From Bacillus_BA fengqiuensis (GTDB taxonomy: Bacteria; Bacillota; Bacilli; Bacillales; Bacillaceae_H), in the NCBI GenBank assembly GCA_030813035.1, contig JAUSTV010000003.1: a stretch of DNA of 64,000 nt, one strand, 5' to 3'. Below the pieces are notes generated by a model. The model saw only the letters and a list, made by a program, of their open reading frames with translations, did not search any database and was not told where the DNA came from. How positions within the stretch are numbered: position 1 is the first letter of the stretch; the number at the start of each line of letters is the position of its first letter. Positions 34,071 to 43,375 of the stretch are shown one piece after another. The position numbers were made by a program, and so were the translations under genes.

Positions 34071-34379
34071 TTACGCGTTGATTTTTTCAATTACAACTTT
34101 AGTGTAAGGTTGACGGTGACCTTGCTTACGGCGATAGTTTTTCTTCGCTTTATATTTGAAAACGATGATTTTTTTCGCCTTGCCTTGTTTTTCTACTTTC
34201 GCAGTTACAGTTGCACCTTCAACTACAGGAGCACCAACTTTTACGTTTTCGCCGCCTACGAATAAAACTTTGTCGAAAGTAACTGTTTCACCTTGATCAG
34301 CAGCAAGCTTTTCGATGTAGATAGCTTGACCTTCTTCAACACGGATTTGTTTACCACCAGTTTCGATAATTGCGTACAT
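34071..34379 (-). CDS. rplU: 50S ribosomal protein L21
   Basis: The 102-residue protein starts MYAIIETGGKQIRVEEGQ and ends with the basic RRKQGHRQPYTKVVIEKI typical of L21. GAGGAGGTGC precedes the ATG. It is the first gene of rplU-prp-rpmA and is preceded by a structured leader that probably mediates autoregulation. Confidence 0.98.
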   Translation of the reverse strand: MYAIIETGGKQIRVEEGQAIYIEKLAADQGETVTFDKVLFVGGENVKVGAPVVEGATVTAKVEKQGKAKKIIVFKYKAKKNYRRKQGHRQPYTKVVIEKINA

Positions 34380-34480
34380 ATTTGCACCTCCTCAATAAAC
34401 TCAGACTCGCCATCACAGGTGTTCTCCAAGAACTTTTAACCTGATCTGCGCGGTTGTAGCACGGGTGCTACAAACTAACA
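34380..34480 (-). promoter_or_regulatory. L21 (rplU) ribosomal-protein leader RNA
   Basis: The minus-strand leader holds GTAGCAC/GTGCTAC, then CCGCGCAGATCAGGTT, an AGTTCTTGGAGAACA hairpin and CACCTGTGATGGCG. AGGTT and ACCTG segments can pair around the small hairpin. This matches the conserved L21 leader of Firmicutes, thought to bind L21. Confidence 0.85.
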
Positions 34481-34486
34481 AATAAA

Positions 34487-34516
34487 ATCATACTATACAC
34501 ACGAATAAAATGTCAA
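34487..34516 (-). promoter_or_regulatory. Sigma-A promoter for rplU operon
   Basis: On the minus strand a perfect TTGACA and TATGAT are separated by 18 bases, a few bases upstream of the L21 leader. Confidence 0.75.
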
Positions 34517-34521
34517 CCACC

Positions 34522-34567
34522 AAAATAAGTGACGGCGGGTGTTTTTTCACCCGCCGTCACTTATTTT
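34522..34567 (-). terminator. Terminator downstream of rng
   Basis: Perfect 20-bp arms (34522-34541 and 34548-34567, containing GTGACGGCGGGTG) flank six T/A bases. A second small hairpin ACAAGAACCT/AGGTTCTTGT lies at about 34580-34602, nearer the gene. The remaining bases to 34700 show nothing else. Confidence 0.88.
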
Positions 34568-34700
34568 AGCATAAACGGGTAACAAGAACCTTTCAGGTTC
34601 TTGTCGGTTGCTTAATTATGAAGTTTTTGAGCTTATTTCAAAAGAAAATGAGTCAATCTTAATAACCATAGTCAAGAATTGAACTTCCATTCATAAGTCA

Positions 34701-36173
34701 TTAATTGCTTCGAATTCTTTCATGGATGGTTTCAATGCTTCCGATATGGCGGATTGAATAGGAATCATGGCAACCAGAACAATGGGTCAGAAACACTTTG
34801 AATCCCAGCATTTCTTCCAATGCCGATAAAAACCCATCCTTTTTTAATACCGCCATCACAGCAGCTGTCGTTTCCACCCATATCGCCTCTTCATCCATCC
34901 GCCGGTGCTCCCACAATTCACGTTCGATTTTGTAGGCAATGGTTTCCGGACTATATACTCTTCCGGTACCTCTGCAGACGGAACACGGTTCGGTGAGGGC
35001 TGCTTCGACGCTTTCCTTTACTTTCTTGCGCGTCACCTGTAAGATGCCCAGTTCCGTAAAACCGACTATGGTCGTTCTTGTCTCATCATTTCTGACTTTA
35101 TCCTGCAGTGCTTCTTGGACTGTTTTCCGGTCTTCTTCTTCCTTCATATTAATAAAGTCAATCAAAATCATTCCGCCTAAATTTCGAAGCTTCAATTGAT
35201 TGGCTATTTCCTTTGCCGCTTCGAGATTCGTTTGTAAAATGGTGCTGCGCTGAGAAGTTTTCCCCGAGAATTTTCCCGTATTGACATCAATGACGACCAT
35301 TGCCTCTGTTTGCTCAATAATGATGTACGCCCCATTTTTCAACCACACGATTTTCTTTAACAGTTTTTCAATTTCCGGTTCAATATCATAAAAACGGAAA
35401 ATGTTTTCACGTTGCCGATAATGGGTCACCGTACCGTTCTGATTCATTTTTTTCTGTTTGAATTGTTCATACGTTTGATGGTCATCTATGTATACTTCGC
35501 ATGCCCCGATCTTTGGAAGAACCTTTTCCATCGTGTTAAAAATAAAGTCATATGGCTCGTATACAAGAGAAGGCACCTTGATTCGCCCTTTCTTCTGAAC
35601 CACTTTCCCGTAAAGCTCTTTCAACATCCGCCATTCTCGCAGGACATCTTCCTCAAATGCCTCTGCGGCTGATGTCCTCACCACAATTCCCGCTCCTTCG
35701 TCACGATGTTTATATGCAAATGCCCGCCACTTCTCTCTTTCCTCATCCATCATTTTTTTCGAAACCGCAACATAATTTCCATGAGGAAGATAAACGATAT
35801 ATTCTCCGCTAAATTCAATAATCCCAGTCAGTTTCGGTCCTTTCGTTCCTATTCCTTCTTTTTCGACTTGAACGATGATTTCCTCTCCTTCTCTCACAAA
35901 CCTCGAGATGCTGTCCTGTTCTTTAGAAGGAGATGAAGAAAGATGAAAGGAAACGAGGTCATTGCGGTGGAGATAACCGTTTTTCCCCATACCGATATCT
36001 ACAAAAACAGCCTGTATGCCCGGCAGCACTTTGATGACCCGTCCAAGATAAATGCTTCCGGCTATTTGCTGCCCCTTACTTTGCTCTTCTAAATAGAGAC
36101 GTTCCAGTCCCTTTTCCCCCATGAACGCAATCCGTTTCGCTGAAGACGCGGCATTTATGTAACATTTTTTCAC
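34701..36173 (-). CDS. rng: Ribonuclease G (RNase E/G family)
   Basis: An endoribonuclease for rRNA and mRNA processing. The 490-residue, RNase G-sized protein has an N-terminal S1 domain (GSIYLGRVIKVLPGIQAVFVD), then the catalytic aspartates in MVVIDVNTGKFSG and GGMILIDFINM, and a zinc-link CSVCRGTGRV. There is no long RNase E-type tail. B. subtilis lacks this family and uses RNase Y and J; some other Bacillaceae have it between rplU and spoIVFB. Its own terminator separates it from rplU. Confidence 0.92.
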   Translation of the reverse strand: MKKCYINAASSAKRIAFMGEKGLERLYLEEQSKGQQIAGSIYLGRVIKVLPGIQAVFVDIGMGKNGYLHRNDLVSFHLSSSPSKEQDSISRFVREGEEIIVQVEKEGIGTKGPKLTGIIEFSGEYIVYLPHGNYVAVSKKMMDEEREKWRAFAYKHRDEGAGIVVRTSAAEAFEEDVLREWRMLKELYGKVVQKKGRIKVPSLVYEPYDFIFNTMEKVLPKIGACEVYIDDHQTYEQFKQKKMNQNGTVTHYRQRENIFRFYDIEPEIEKLLKKIVWLKNGAYIIIEQTEAMVVIDVNTGKFSGKTSQRSTILQTNLEAAKEIANQLKLRNLGGMILIDFINMKEEEDRKTVQEALQDKVRNDETRTTIVGFTELGILQVTRKKVKESVEAALTEPCSVCRGTGRVYSPETIAYKIERELWEHRRMDEEAIWVETTAAVMAVLKKDGFLSALEEMLGFKVFLTHCSGCHDSYSIRHIGSIETIHERIRSN

Positions 36174-36201
36174 AGTTGATTACACCTCTTCTATCTATTA
36201 G

Positions 36202-36232
36202 AAAAAGCCGAGATATCATTTCATCTCGACTT
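36202..36232 (-). terminator. Terminator of spoIVFA-spoIVFB
   Basis: AGTCGAGAT and ATCTCGGCT (minus strand) pair with one wobble and are followed by TTTTTC. It lies between spoIVFB and rng. Confidence 0.7.
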
Positions 36233-36281
36233 TCTTGTTTTGTTCTCTTGCTAATAACTGTACAGATACTCTAATGGAAAA

Positions 36282-37148
36282 TCAATAAAAGGGAATGACT
36301 TCTTCAATTGGTGCCTCAAGGCGCCTTTCTGAAAAATACGCATGGAGAAGCTCGTTTTCATCTAGTTGTACCGATTCGTTTTCTTTGTTTTTGACAACAA
36401 TGACATGCTTGCAGCCTCGTTGGAATTGCGCCAAAACATCTTGTATTGGATCGCCTGCTGCCGCCATCAATGGCTTCAGCTTATTAATATTTCTCTCCTT
36501 ACTGTAGTAGCGATCAAGTAAGAAGCGAAGGTAAACATATTGCTTATGACGCCACTCCATATAAATGGAAAAGGCCAAAAAAACGAGAACGATCCAGAGA
36601 TGGAGATGCTGTAAATACAAGGCAGCAGCCCCGATAAAAAGAATTCCCAATAACATACTTGAGATATACAACATTTTTTCAAACGCCTGCAAAAAAGGCA
36701 AATTGCGGGTAAAATACAAAAACAGGAGCTTCCCCCCGTCCAACGGCCAGATTGGAAGCAAATTGAATCCCAATATCATAACATTTTGCATCATAAACTG
36801 TTGATGCTGTTCAAAGGAAATAACAGATAGCGATAATAGGCTATACGAAATAATCATTAATACGAGATGTGTAAGCGGACCGCTTATCGTGACGATTATC
36901 TCTTCACGTATCGGACGATTTCCATGTTCTTCGACTTCAGCCACTCCTCCAAACGGAAGCAGCATAATTCTTTTAATTCGCCACGAAAAGAAGGAAGCGG
37001 CAGCGGCGTGCCCTAGTTCATGAATCAATACAATAAAAAAAAGCATGATTAATTGCTGAAAATGGGCGGTAATAATCCCGATACCCAACACAGCCCAAAG
37101 GAGAGGATGAATATGGATACTGGTCAATACCGATATCATTTTAGTCAA
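36282..37148 (-). CDS. spoIVFB: SpoIVFB, intramembrane metalloprotease (pro-sigma-K processing)
   Basis: A site-2-protease-family enzyme in the outer forespore membrane that cleaves pro-sigma-K. The zinc motif is VLIHELGHAAAA and the third ligand is in LLPIWPLDGGKL. About six membrane segments fill the first 200 residues; the rest is a CBS-like soluble part (IQDVLAQFQRGCKHVIVVKN). It overlaps spoIVFA by 8 bp, matching the known complex of the two proteins. Confidence 0.95.
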   Translation of the reverse strand: MTKMISVLTSIHIHPLLWAVLGIGIITAHFQQLIMLFFIVLIHELGHAAAASFFSWRIKRIMLLPFGGVAEVEEHGNRPIREEIIVTISGPLTHLVLMIISYSLLSLSVISFEQHQQFMMQNVMILGFNLLPIWPLDGGKLLFLYFTRNLPFLQAFEKMLYISSMLLGILFIGAAALYLQHLHLWIVLVFLAFSIYMEWRHKQYVYLRFLLDRYYSKERNINKLKPLMAAAGDPIQDVLAQFQRGCKHVIVVKNKENESVQLDENELLHAYFSERRLEAPIEEVIPFY

Positions 37149-37929
37149 AGGAAATCACCTGATTCGGATCGATAAACCGCTCTCCTTTTTTAATCGCAAA
37201 ATAAAAGGTCCCGGTTTTACCGTCTTGATTTTCCTGCACTTTTCCTACCGTTTTTCCTTTATCCACAAAATCGTATAAGCTGACATCAATCTTCTCAAGC
37301 TGCCCATACCATGTCTCGCTTCCATCTGCATGTTGAATAATTACCGTTTTTCCGCTGTCTTCTTTATTTCCGGCAAACGTGACAATTCCTTCACTCATTG
37401 CTTCAACAGAGGATTGGCTCCCCGTTTCAATCATGACACCCTGACCATTTTTTTCAAATGTTTCTAACACCTTGCCTGAAGCGGGAATGGCATATTGAGA
37501 TGGCTGAGACGGTGGCGCTTCTTTTTTCGTCTCTGTCGGCAAAAGAGCGAGCGGCTGTCCGAATGCGTCTTCATACCATTTTGAAACCGAAGCGAATTGA
37601 AATTCGGTTTCCATCGTTTGTTTGACATATTGCCTGGCATCTTCCAAACCGGGCGAAGAATTTTTAAATAAGATTCCGACCATCAGCACTAAACAAACTG
37701 ATGTTAAAAATTTAAAAGCAAGCCATTCTTTTTGGAAAAGCGAAGGAGGAGAAGACTGCCGCTCCTGTGGAGAATGGGAATATTCCACAACCGGCAAATG
37801 ACCAGCCCCGTAACGCTCCTCGTCACTTAAAACAGAATAGGCAGAAAACGGATCACTATTCGGCTTAGCTCCCTGCCTTTTTTTGCGCTCAGCAATGCGT
37901 TTTTTGATTTCTTCAGCGCGTCGATTCAT
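37141..37929 (-). CDS. spoIVFA: SpoIVFA, regulator of SpoIVFB
   Basis: A 262-residue single-pass protein that anchors and inhibits SpoIVFB until SpoIVB cuts it. A basic cytoplasmic N-terminus (RAEEIKKRIAERKKRQ) leads to one membrane helix near 90-107, then a degenerate LytM/M23-type domain (GIVTFAGNKEDSGKTVII, QHADGSETWYGQL) that lacks a complete set of zinc ligands. First gene of the pair. The 301-bp gap to minD holds only the minD terminator and no visible gene. Confidence 0.93.
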   Translation of the reverse strand: MNRRAEEIKKRIAERKKRQGAKPNSDPFSAYSVLSDEERYGAGHLPVVEYSHSPQERQSSPPSLFQKEWLAFKFLTSVCLVLMVGILFKNSSPGLEDARQYVKQTMETEFQFASVSKWYEDAFGQPLALLPTETKKEAPPSQPSQYAIPASGKVLETFEKNGQGVMIETGSQSSVEAMSEGIVTFAGNKEDSGKTVIIQHADGSETWYGQLEKIDVSLYDFVDKGKTVGKVQENQDGKTGTFYFAIKKGERFIDPNQVISFD

Positions 37930-38137
37930 CTTTTCACCATTCCTTTTAAGCTTGTTTCTATCAATGTATGACTTGTCCCCGAGCGTTATGACAGAACATC
38001 TCTGAATCCCTGCAGGAACGGAAGGTTAACGGTCTTTAGCCATATCTCGTTCTGAAATTTGTTGTGCCAAAGCATCACAAAGCATACATTCGCTTGCTTG
38101 CTGCAGTCTAAAAGTAAAAAGCTATTATCTGTAAAAA

Positions 38138-38177
38138 GAAATAAAAATAAAAAGCCCAATCTTGAATGATTGAGCTT
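38138..38177 (-). terminator. Terminator of the mre-min operon after minD
   Basis: On the minus strand AAGCTCAATC pairs with GATTGGGCTT (one wobble) and runs into TTTTATTTTTATTTC. It is about 55 bp after minD. Confidence 0.75.
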
Positions 38178-38230
38178 AATGCACTGGTATGTATGAAATG
38201 ACGAACAGCCGCACTAAAGCTGTTACGCAC

Positions 38231-39028
38231 TTATCGAACACCGAAGAATTTTTTAATTTTTGCAAATACCCCTGCCTCTTCTGTCTCAAGTGACTGAAGT
38301 GGCACAGATTCCCCGAGGATTCGTCTTGCGATATTACGATAGGCAAGCGATGCCTTGCTGGAAGGATCCATCGCAATGGGTTCGCCGCTGTTGGATGCTT
38401 TAATGACACTGTCATCATCGGCTACGATACCGATTAAATCAATGGCAAGCAAAGAAACGATTTCATCCACATCCAGCATATCCCCATTTTTCACCATATG
38501 GTTTCGGATACGATTAATAATTAACTTTGGTGATTCGATATCTTCTTTTTCTAAAAGGCCGATGATGCGGTCTGCATCGCGAACAGCTGACACTTCTGGA
38601 GTCGTCACCACCAGAGCCTTGTCCGCACCTGCCACTGCATTCTTATATCCTTGCTCAATACCAGCTGGACAGTCAATAATGATGTAATCGAACTCTTGCT
38701 TTAACTCCATGACCAATTGTTTCATTTGTTCAGGATTCACAGCCGATTTATCGCTCGTCTGTGCAGCAGGAAGCAAATATAAGCACTCGAAGCGCTTGTC
38801 TTTAATTAAGGCTTTTTGTGGTGTACAGCGGCCCTCTATGACATCTACCAAATCATAAATAATGCGATTTTCAAGTCCCATTACAACGTCTAAATTCCGT
38901 AAACCGATATCCGTATCCACTAAGCAAACCCGTTTGCCGGACAAAGCGAGTGCTGTACCCAAGTTGGCTGATGTCGTCGTTTTTCCGACGCCACCTTTTC
39001 CTGACGTAATAACTATAGCCTCTCCCAC
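38231..39028 (-). CDS. minD: Septum site-determining ATPase MinD
   Basis: MinD recruits MinC to the membrane to block polar division. The deviant Walker A GKGGVGKTTTSAN is at residues 10-22, with LVDTDIGLRNLDVVMG and IIDCPAGIEQG after it. The last residues (VFAKIKKFFGVR) form the amphipathic membrane-targeting helix. minC ends 2 bp upstream. Confidence 0.97.
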   Translation of the reverse strand: MGEAIVITSGKGGVGKTTTSANLGTALALSGKRVCLVDTDIGLRNLDVVMGLENRIIYDLVDVIEGRCTPQKALIKDKRFECLYLLPAAQTSDKSAVNPEQMKQLVMELKQEFDYIIIDCPAGIEQGYKNAVAGADKALVVTTPEVSAVRDADRIIGLLEKEDIESPKLIINRIRNHMVKNGDMLDVDEIVSLLAIDLIGIVADDDSVIKASNSGEPIAMDPSSKASLAYRNIARRILGESVPLQSLETEEAGVFAKIKKFFGVR

Positions 39029-39030
39029 TG

Positions 39031-39723
39031 TTAATTTCTCCTTTCTAACCGTGTCAAATTAGGTCTTAGATGCGGCATGGATTGAACCCGTTCCATAACC
39101 ATTTCCCCATTCTCATCTAAGTATGCACACTGCATATAAGATGCTTCTTGATGCTCCCCGCTCTCTGTCGGATTTAAAATGGCATCATTTATGCGAAGCT
39201 GGGCATTCTCTATTACAGAAGCACCAATTACAGCCTCTATATTTCCACTGTACCCTGCATGGGCAATACCTCGCAGCGCCCCTAAAATAAAAATATTTCC
39301 CCCTGCTATGACAGTACCCCCTGGATTGACATCTCCAACCAATAATAAATCGCCGCTTACTTGCAGGACTTGTCCTGAACGAACGATTTTAGAAATTGAT
39401 ACAATCTCTTCTTCTTCTTTTAAACGAACAGCTTCCTCTTTTGAAACGACATTACTGTCGATCATGTTTACGGCTAAATTATTTTTTTGATTGACGACAG
39501 CCTTTAGCTGTTCTTCTTGTTCCAGTGTTAAATAGCGATTTCCGACCTTTAACTGTACCGCTACAAGCTGCTGGTTATCTCCATGCTGATTCGTGGAAAG
39601 CTTGGTTTCAAGTTCGCTTATAAGCTCTTGAAAAGAACACGTATCATCGAGATGCAGCGTGAGGCCGTCTTTCGTTCCTTTAATCACTACATTATGCTGT
39701 TTTTGTCTATTCACGACGTTCAC
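39031..39723 (-). CDS. minC: Septum site-determining protein MinC
   Basis: An FtsZ-assembly inhibitor. The N-terminal MinC domain (KGTKDGLTLHLDDTCSFQELISEL) and the C-terminal beta-helix (GDVNPGGTVIAGGNIFILGALRGIAHAG) are both clear in 230 residues. It follows mreD in the conserved mreBCD-minCD operon. Confidence 0.96.
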   Translation of the reverse strand: MNVVNRQKQHNVVIKGTKDGLTLHLDDTCSFQELISELETKLSTNQHGDNQQLVAVQLKVGNRYLTLEQEEQLKAVVNQKNNLAVNMIDSNVVSKEEAVRLKEEEEIVSISKIVRSGQVLQVSGDLLLVGDVNPGGTVIAGGNIFILGALRGIAHAGYSGNIEAVIGASVIENAQLRINDAILNPTESGEHQEASYMQCAYLDENGEMVMERVQSMPHLRPNLTRLERRN

Positions 39724-39774
39724 CTCAACGAATGAATAATTTCGACATAGACTTACGAATTTCCTCTTTTTCCA

Positions 39775-40299
39775 TTATAGACGTTCATCCGTATATTGTA
39801 ACGAAAGTTTTTGAAAACGCTTTTTAAGAAAATAGGAAAAAAGGACGCAAAAAACGGCACTCAACGCAAGGGTAGGGTAGAACCGCATCGCTAAAAATTC
39901 ATTCAATGTCATTTCAGTGACATGCACCAATAAATTGATTCCGTATACATAGAACTCCAAAATAGCCACACCGAAAACAGCCGTCAAGGAAACGACAATC
40001 ACATTGTTTTGGAGGACCTTCATCATTTGGGACATTAAATAGCACATGGCCGGCAGACCGAACATATACACGCCAAGGATATCTGTAAAGGCGACATCAT
40101 AAAGCATCCCAAAAATCGCGCCGTACATCATCGCTTGTTTTTTATTTAAATACACAGCCATAAAAATTAAGACCATCAACACAAATCTCGGAGCCAAAAT
40201 CCATTGGCGAAAAAAAGGCTGAACCGCAATAAAATTCACAAATAAACTTTCACTTACAAAAACGACGGAAATAAGAAAAGGAAGGAAGAAACGATTCAT
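39775..40299 (-). CDS. mreD: Rod shape-determining protein MreD
   Basis: An integral membrane member of the elongasome. The 174 residues contain about five hydrophobic segments with little conserved sequence, normal for MreD (KKQAMMYGAIFGMLYDVAFTD is the best match). It overlaps mreC by 4 bp. Confidence 0.93.
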   Translation of the reverse strand: MNRFFLPFLISVVFVSESLFVNFIAVQPFFRQWILAPRFVLMVLIFMAVYLNKKQAMMYGAIFGMLYDVAFTDILGVYMFGLPAMCYLMSQMMKVLQNNVIVVSLTAVFGVAILEFYVYGINLLVHVTEMTLNEFLAMRFYPTLALSAVFCVLFSYFLKKRFQKLSLQYTDERL

Positions 40300-41171
40300 T
40301 GCCCTTCCTCCTCTTCCTTGTCAAAATTCTCATCAGCAATCATGGTTCGTTTAATAATCATTACATGGTCTAAATCATAGAAATCGGTAGCCGGTTTAAC
40401 ATAAGCCATTTGCGTCAGACCGTACTCGTCTGGTTCCACCTCAATAATTTCACCGATGACAAGCCCTTTAGGGAAAATACCGCCTAGGCCAGAGGACAGC
40501 ACACGTTGCTTTTCTGCAATTTTCGCATCGCTCGGAATACGTTTTAGCACAAGAGCTTCTTTCTTTTCATCGTATCCTTCAATTAAGCCGTACACATTCG
40601 TTTCCCCCTGGATTACCGCCGAAATACGGTTCGTGCGATCCATTGAGCTCAACAGCTGAACGGTAGACGTGAACTGGGAAGCATGCTTAACTTTGCCAAT
40701 CAACCCTTGAGCGGTAATGACGGCCATATTTTCTTTCACACCGTGCACTTTCCCGCGATCAAGGGCAATCACTTCATGCCAGCGATCCGGATTACGGGCA
40801 ATGACCGTAGCCTGAATCCTTTCAAAATCCCGCAAGCTCTCTTTTTTATCCAGTATTTCTCGAAGCTTCTTGTTCTCATCTTCCAGCTCTTTCGCTTTCG
40901 TTTCCAGCTGCATATATTCATCAAGCCGGGATTTCAAGAGTTCGTTCTCCTCATATGTACGCTTCAGGTCACTTACATTCTGAAAGAAACCCGCGACATA
41001 TTGTGCGGGTTGATGAAACACTGTTTGACCTAAACCGACCGTATCTTTGACAAATTGCTCCGGCCATGTTACCGTTTTGCGACCATTTAATGAAAAACCA
41101 ATCAATGCCACTAAAATAATAATGCTGACTAACAAAATAATTAATCGTTTGTTCAAAAAAAACTGTGGCAT
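40296..41171 (-). CDS. mreC: Rod shape-determining protein MreC
   Basis: A bitopic protein linking MreB to wall synthases. One N-terminal membrane segment (about 9-25), a coiled coil around 65-110 (LKRTYEENELLKSRLDEYMQ), and a beta-barrel domain with DRGKVHGVKENMAVI and GLGGIFPKGLVIGEI. The 291-residue length is standard. Confidence 0.96.
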   Translation of the reverse strand: MPQFFLNKRLIILLVSIIILVALIGFSLNGRKTVTWPEQFVKDTVGLGQTVFHQPAQYVAGFFQNVSDLKRTYEENELLKSRLDEYMQLETKAKELEDENKKLREILDKKESLRDFERIQATVIARNPDRWHEVIALDRGKVHGVKENMAVITAQGLIGKVKHASQFTSTVQLLSSMDRTNRISAVIQGETNVYGLIEGYDEKKEALVLKRIPSDAKIAEKQRVLSSGLGGIFPKGLVIGEIIEVEPDEYGLTQMAYVKPATDFYDLDHVMIIKRTMIADENFDKEEEEGQ

Positions 41172-41190
41172 GATTTACACCTCTTATCTT

Positions 41191-42216
41191 TTAGCGGTAG
41201 GAATCCCCGGCTTTCGTTTTGAATAAATCGATATGATCCAATGCTTTTCCAGTTCCAATTGCTACACAATCAAGCGGATCTTCCGCAATGACAACCGGCA
41301 TATTCGTTTCTTCACTAATGACTTTATCTAAATTGCGCAGCAAAGCGCCGCCGCCTGTCAGCACGATGCCACGGTCCATAATGTCCGCTGCCAATTCAGG
41401 AGGGGTTTGCTCCAATGTACTCTTTACGGAATCAACAATCGCCGTAACGGTATCTTTTAATGCGTCTGCTACTTCAGCCGCTGAAATTTCAATTGTTTTC
41501 GGCAGGCCCGTCAATAAGTCGCGCCCGCGGATTTCCATGTTATCGATGCCTTCCGCATTGCCTGCAGAACCGATTTCGACCTTTAAGGCTTCTGCCGTAC
41601 GCTCACCGATCATCAAATTGTAGTTTTTACGGATATATTGGATCATCGCATCATCCATTTCATCACCGGCAATGCGAATGGATTGGCTTGTTACGATACC
41701 CCCAAGAGAGATGATCGCAACTTCTGTTGTACCGCCCCCAATATCGACGACCATGCTTCCTGTCGGCTCCCAAACCGGCAAATTCGCTCCGATGGCCGCT
41801 GCGAACGGTTCTTCAATCGTATAAGCATCTCTTGCACCAGCTTGACGCGTCGCATCGATGACCGCGCGCTTTTCAACCGCTGTAATGCCAGACGGCACAC
41901 ATACCATTACATAAGGCTTTCCTGCAAACACGCTTTTTGACTTTTGCGCTTGCTTAATATAGTACTTCATCATTGTGGCCGTTGTTTCATAATCGGCAAT
42001 AACCCCATCTTTCATTGGACGAAGCGCCACGACGTTTCCAGGCGTACGGCCGATCATATTTTTTGCATCGTTCCCGACCGCTACAATTTGCTTTGTATCT
42101 GTCTGAAGCGCCACAACGGACGGTTCGCGAACGACAATTCCTTTTCCTTTTACATAAACAAGAGTGTTAGCAGTTCCTAAATCTATTCCAAGGTCTCTTG
42201 TACCGATTCCAAACAT
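41191..42216 (-). CDS. mreB: Rod shape-determining actin homologue MreB
   Basis: A filament-forming ATPase that directs lateral wall growth. It starts MFGIGTRDLGIDLGTANTLVYV with AAGGGAGA upstream, giving about 341 residues. Phosphate-binding loops are DLGTANT and VVDIGGGTTEVA, and the adenosine motif is ILTGGGALLRNLD. The frame stays open for 44 codons upstream, but that part is translated MITE DNA and has no ribosome site. The MITE lies between radC and mreB. Confidence 0.97.
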   Translation of the reverse strand: MFGIGTRDLGIDLGTANTLVYVKGKGIVVREPSVVALQTDTKQIVAVGNDAKNMIGRTPGNVVALRPMKDGVIADYETTATMMKYYIKQAQKSKSVFAGKPYVMVCVPSGITAVEKRAVIDATRQAGARDAYTIEEPFAAAIGANLPVWEPTGSMVVDIGGGTTEVAIISLGGIVTSQSIRIAGDEMDDAMIQYIRKNYNLMIGERTAEALKVEIGSAGNAEGIDNMEIRGRDLLTGLPKTIEISAAEVADALKDTVTAIVDSVKSTLEQTPPELAADIMDRGIVLTGGGALLRNLDKVISEETNMPVVIAEDPLDCVAIGTGKALDHIDLFKTKAGDSYR

Positions 42217-42272
42217 TATGTGTATCTCCCTTTCTATTACCGAAATGCAAAGGCATGAATGTGTTCCTTTTA

Positions 42273-42496
42273 GAGGATGTTCAAAAAGTCCGGGAAAAAT
42301 GACCGTCGAAATTACTTGTACAGGACGTACTGATCCGACGTTCGCCACAGGACGTGGCGGTTCTTAGTCGGGCTTCATAAGCTTGCCTCTCCGCTACTCA
42401 CGTATTAATAGCATACGCTCCGTTGCTCGAGACGGCGCTTCCTTGAACTTCTCGGTCCTTTTTGTCCTCCTTTTTTGTACTCCTTTATGAACACAC
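42273..42496 (+). repeat. TA-type MITE, copy 2 (upstream of mreB)
   Basis: It begins GAGGATGTTCAAAAAG after TA and ends near TTATGAACACACA. It contains the AGGAC-loop hairpins found in copy 1. A short insertion (TTTGTACTCC) disturbs the right inverted end and no flanking TA is seen there. It fills half of the 453-bp gap between mreB and radC; the rest is AT-rich without features. Confidence 0.75.
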
Positions 42497-42669
42497 ATTT
42501 TCACGAATCATTTAAAAAACTGACATTCATTATTGTGTCGAGTTATGTCGTATATGTCAACGCCAAATATTGTCTAAATGAAATAATTTTTTCTCGCAAC
42601 CTTCACCAGCTTGTCAATTCAAAATTCATGACTCCTATTATAACCCACTCGTCAAAAAAAGCATAGCAT

Positions 42670-43359
42670 TTACATATACCCTTTTTCCTTGAGGCTGACA
42701 TACTTCCGATCGCCTATGATAAGATGGTCGAGCACTTCTATGCCGATAATGTGCCCGCACTCTTTCAGCCTTTTTGTCACCTCGATATCTTCCCTGCTCG
42801 GCGCCGGATCCCCGGAAGGATGATTATGGGCACAAATGATGGAGGCGGCAGATCGGCGGAATGCTTCTTTGAACACCTCTCTTGGGTGCACGATCGAGGA
42901 GTTTAAACTTCCGATGAAGATGGTTTGTTTGTGGAGAATCTGATTTTTCGTATTGAGGTAAAGGCAGATGAAATGTTCTTGGGATAATAAACGCATTTCT
43001 TCCATAATGAAATTGGCTCCGTCTTCCGGACTGCGAATCGTATAACGCTCGTGGAGATGCAGTTTGCTGATCCGTCTGCCCATTTCAATGGCGGCCGCGA
43101 TTTGAACGGCCTTCGCCATACCCACCCCTTTAATGGAGGTCATTTCATCCACGGTCGCATCTTGCAAAAGCTTTAATCCGTCAAAATGCTGGAGGATGCG
43201 GTTGGACAATTGCAGCACCGATTCTTCTTTCGTGCCGGTGCGCAATAAAATCGCTATCAGCTCGTGGTTGGATAAGCTGGCGGCCCCATAGGAAAGCAAT
43301 CGTTCCCTGGGGCGCTCATCTTCGGGGAAATCGTGGATTTTTAACGTGGACTGGTTCAC
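42670..43359 (-). CDS. radC: RadC (JAB/MPN-domain protein, UPF0758)
   Basis: A helix-hairpin-helix region (MTSIKGVGMAKAVQIAAAIE) precedes a JAMM-type metalloprotease-like domain whose metal motif is visible in EVFKEAFRRSAASIICAHNHPSGDPAPSRED. At 229 residues it is full length. The historic DNA-repair role is doubtful; function remains open. It lies between maf and mreB as in B. subtilis. Confidence 0.94.
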   Translation of the reverse strand: MNQSTLKIHDFPEDERPRERLLSYGAASLSNHELIAILLRTGTKEESVLQLSNRILQHFDGLKLLQDATVDEMTSIKGVGMAKAVQIAAAIEMGRRISKLHLHERYTIRSPEDGANFIMEEMRLLSQEHFICLYLNTKNQILHKQTIFIGSLNSSIVHPREVFKEAFRRSAASIICAHNHPSGDPAPSREDIEVTKRLKECGHIIGIEVLDHLIIGDRKYVSLKEKGYM

Positions 43360-43375
43360 TAAAAGTTCCTCCTTT

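Noticed and set aside
42217..42348. A 44-codon N-terminal extension of mreB
   Set aside because: It is translated MITE DNA, has no ribosome site, and the normal MreB start MFGIGTRD follows AAGGGAGA.
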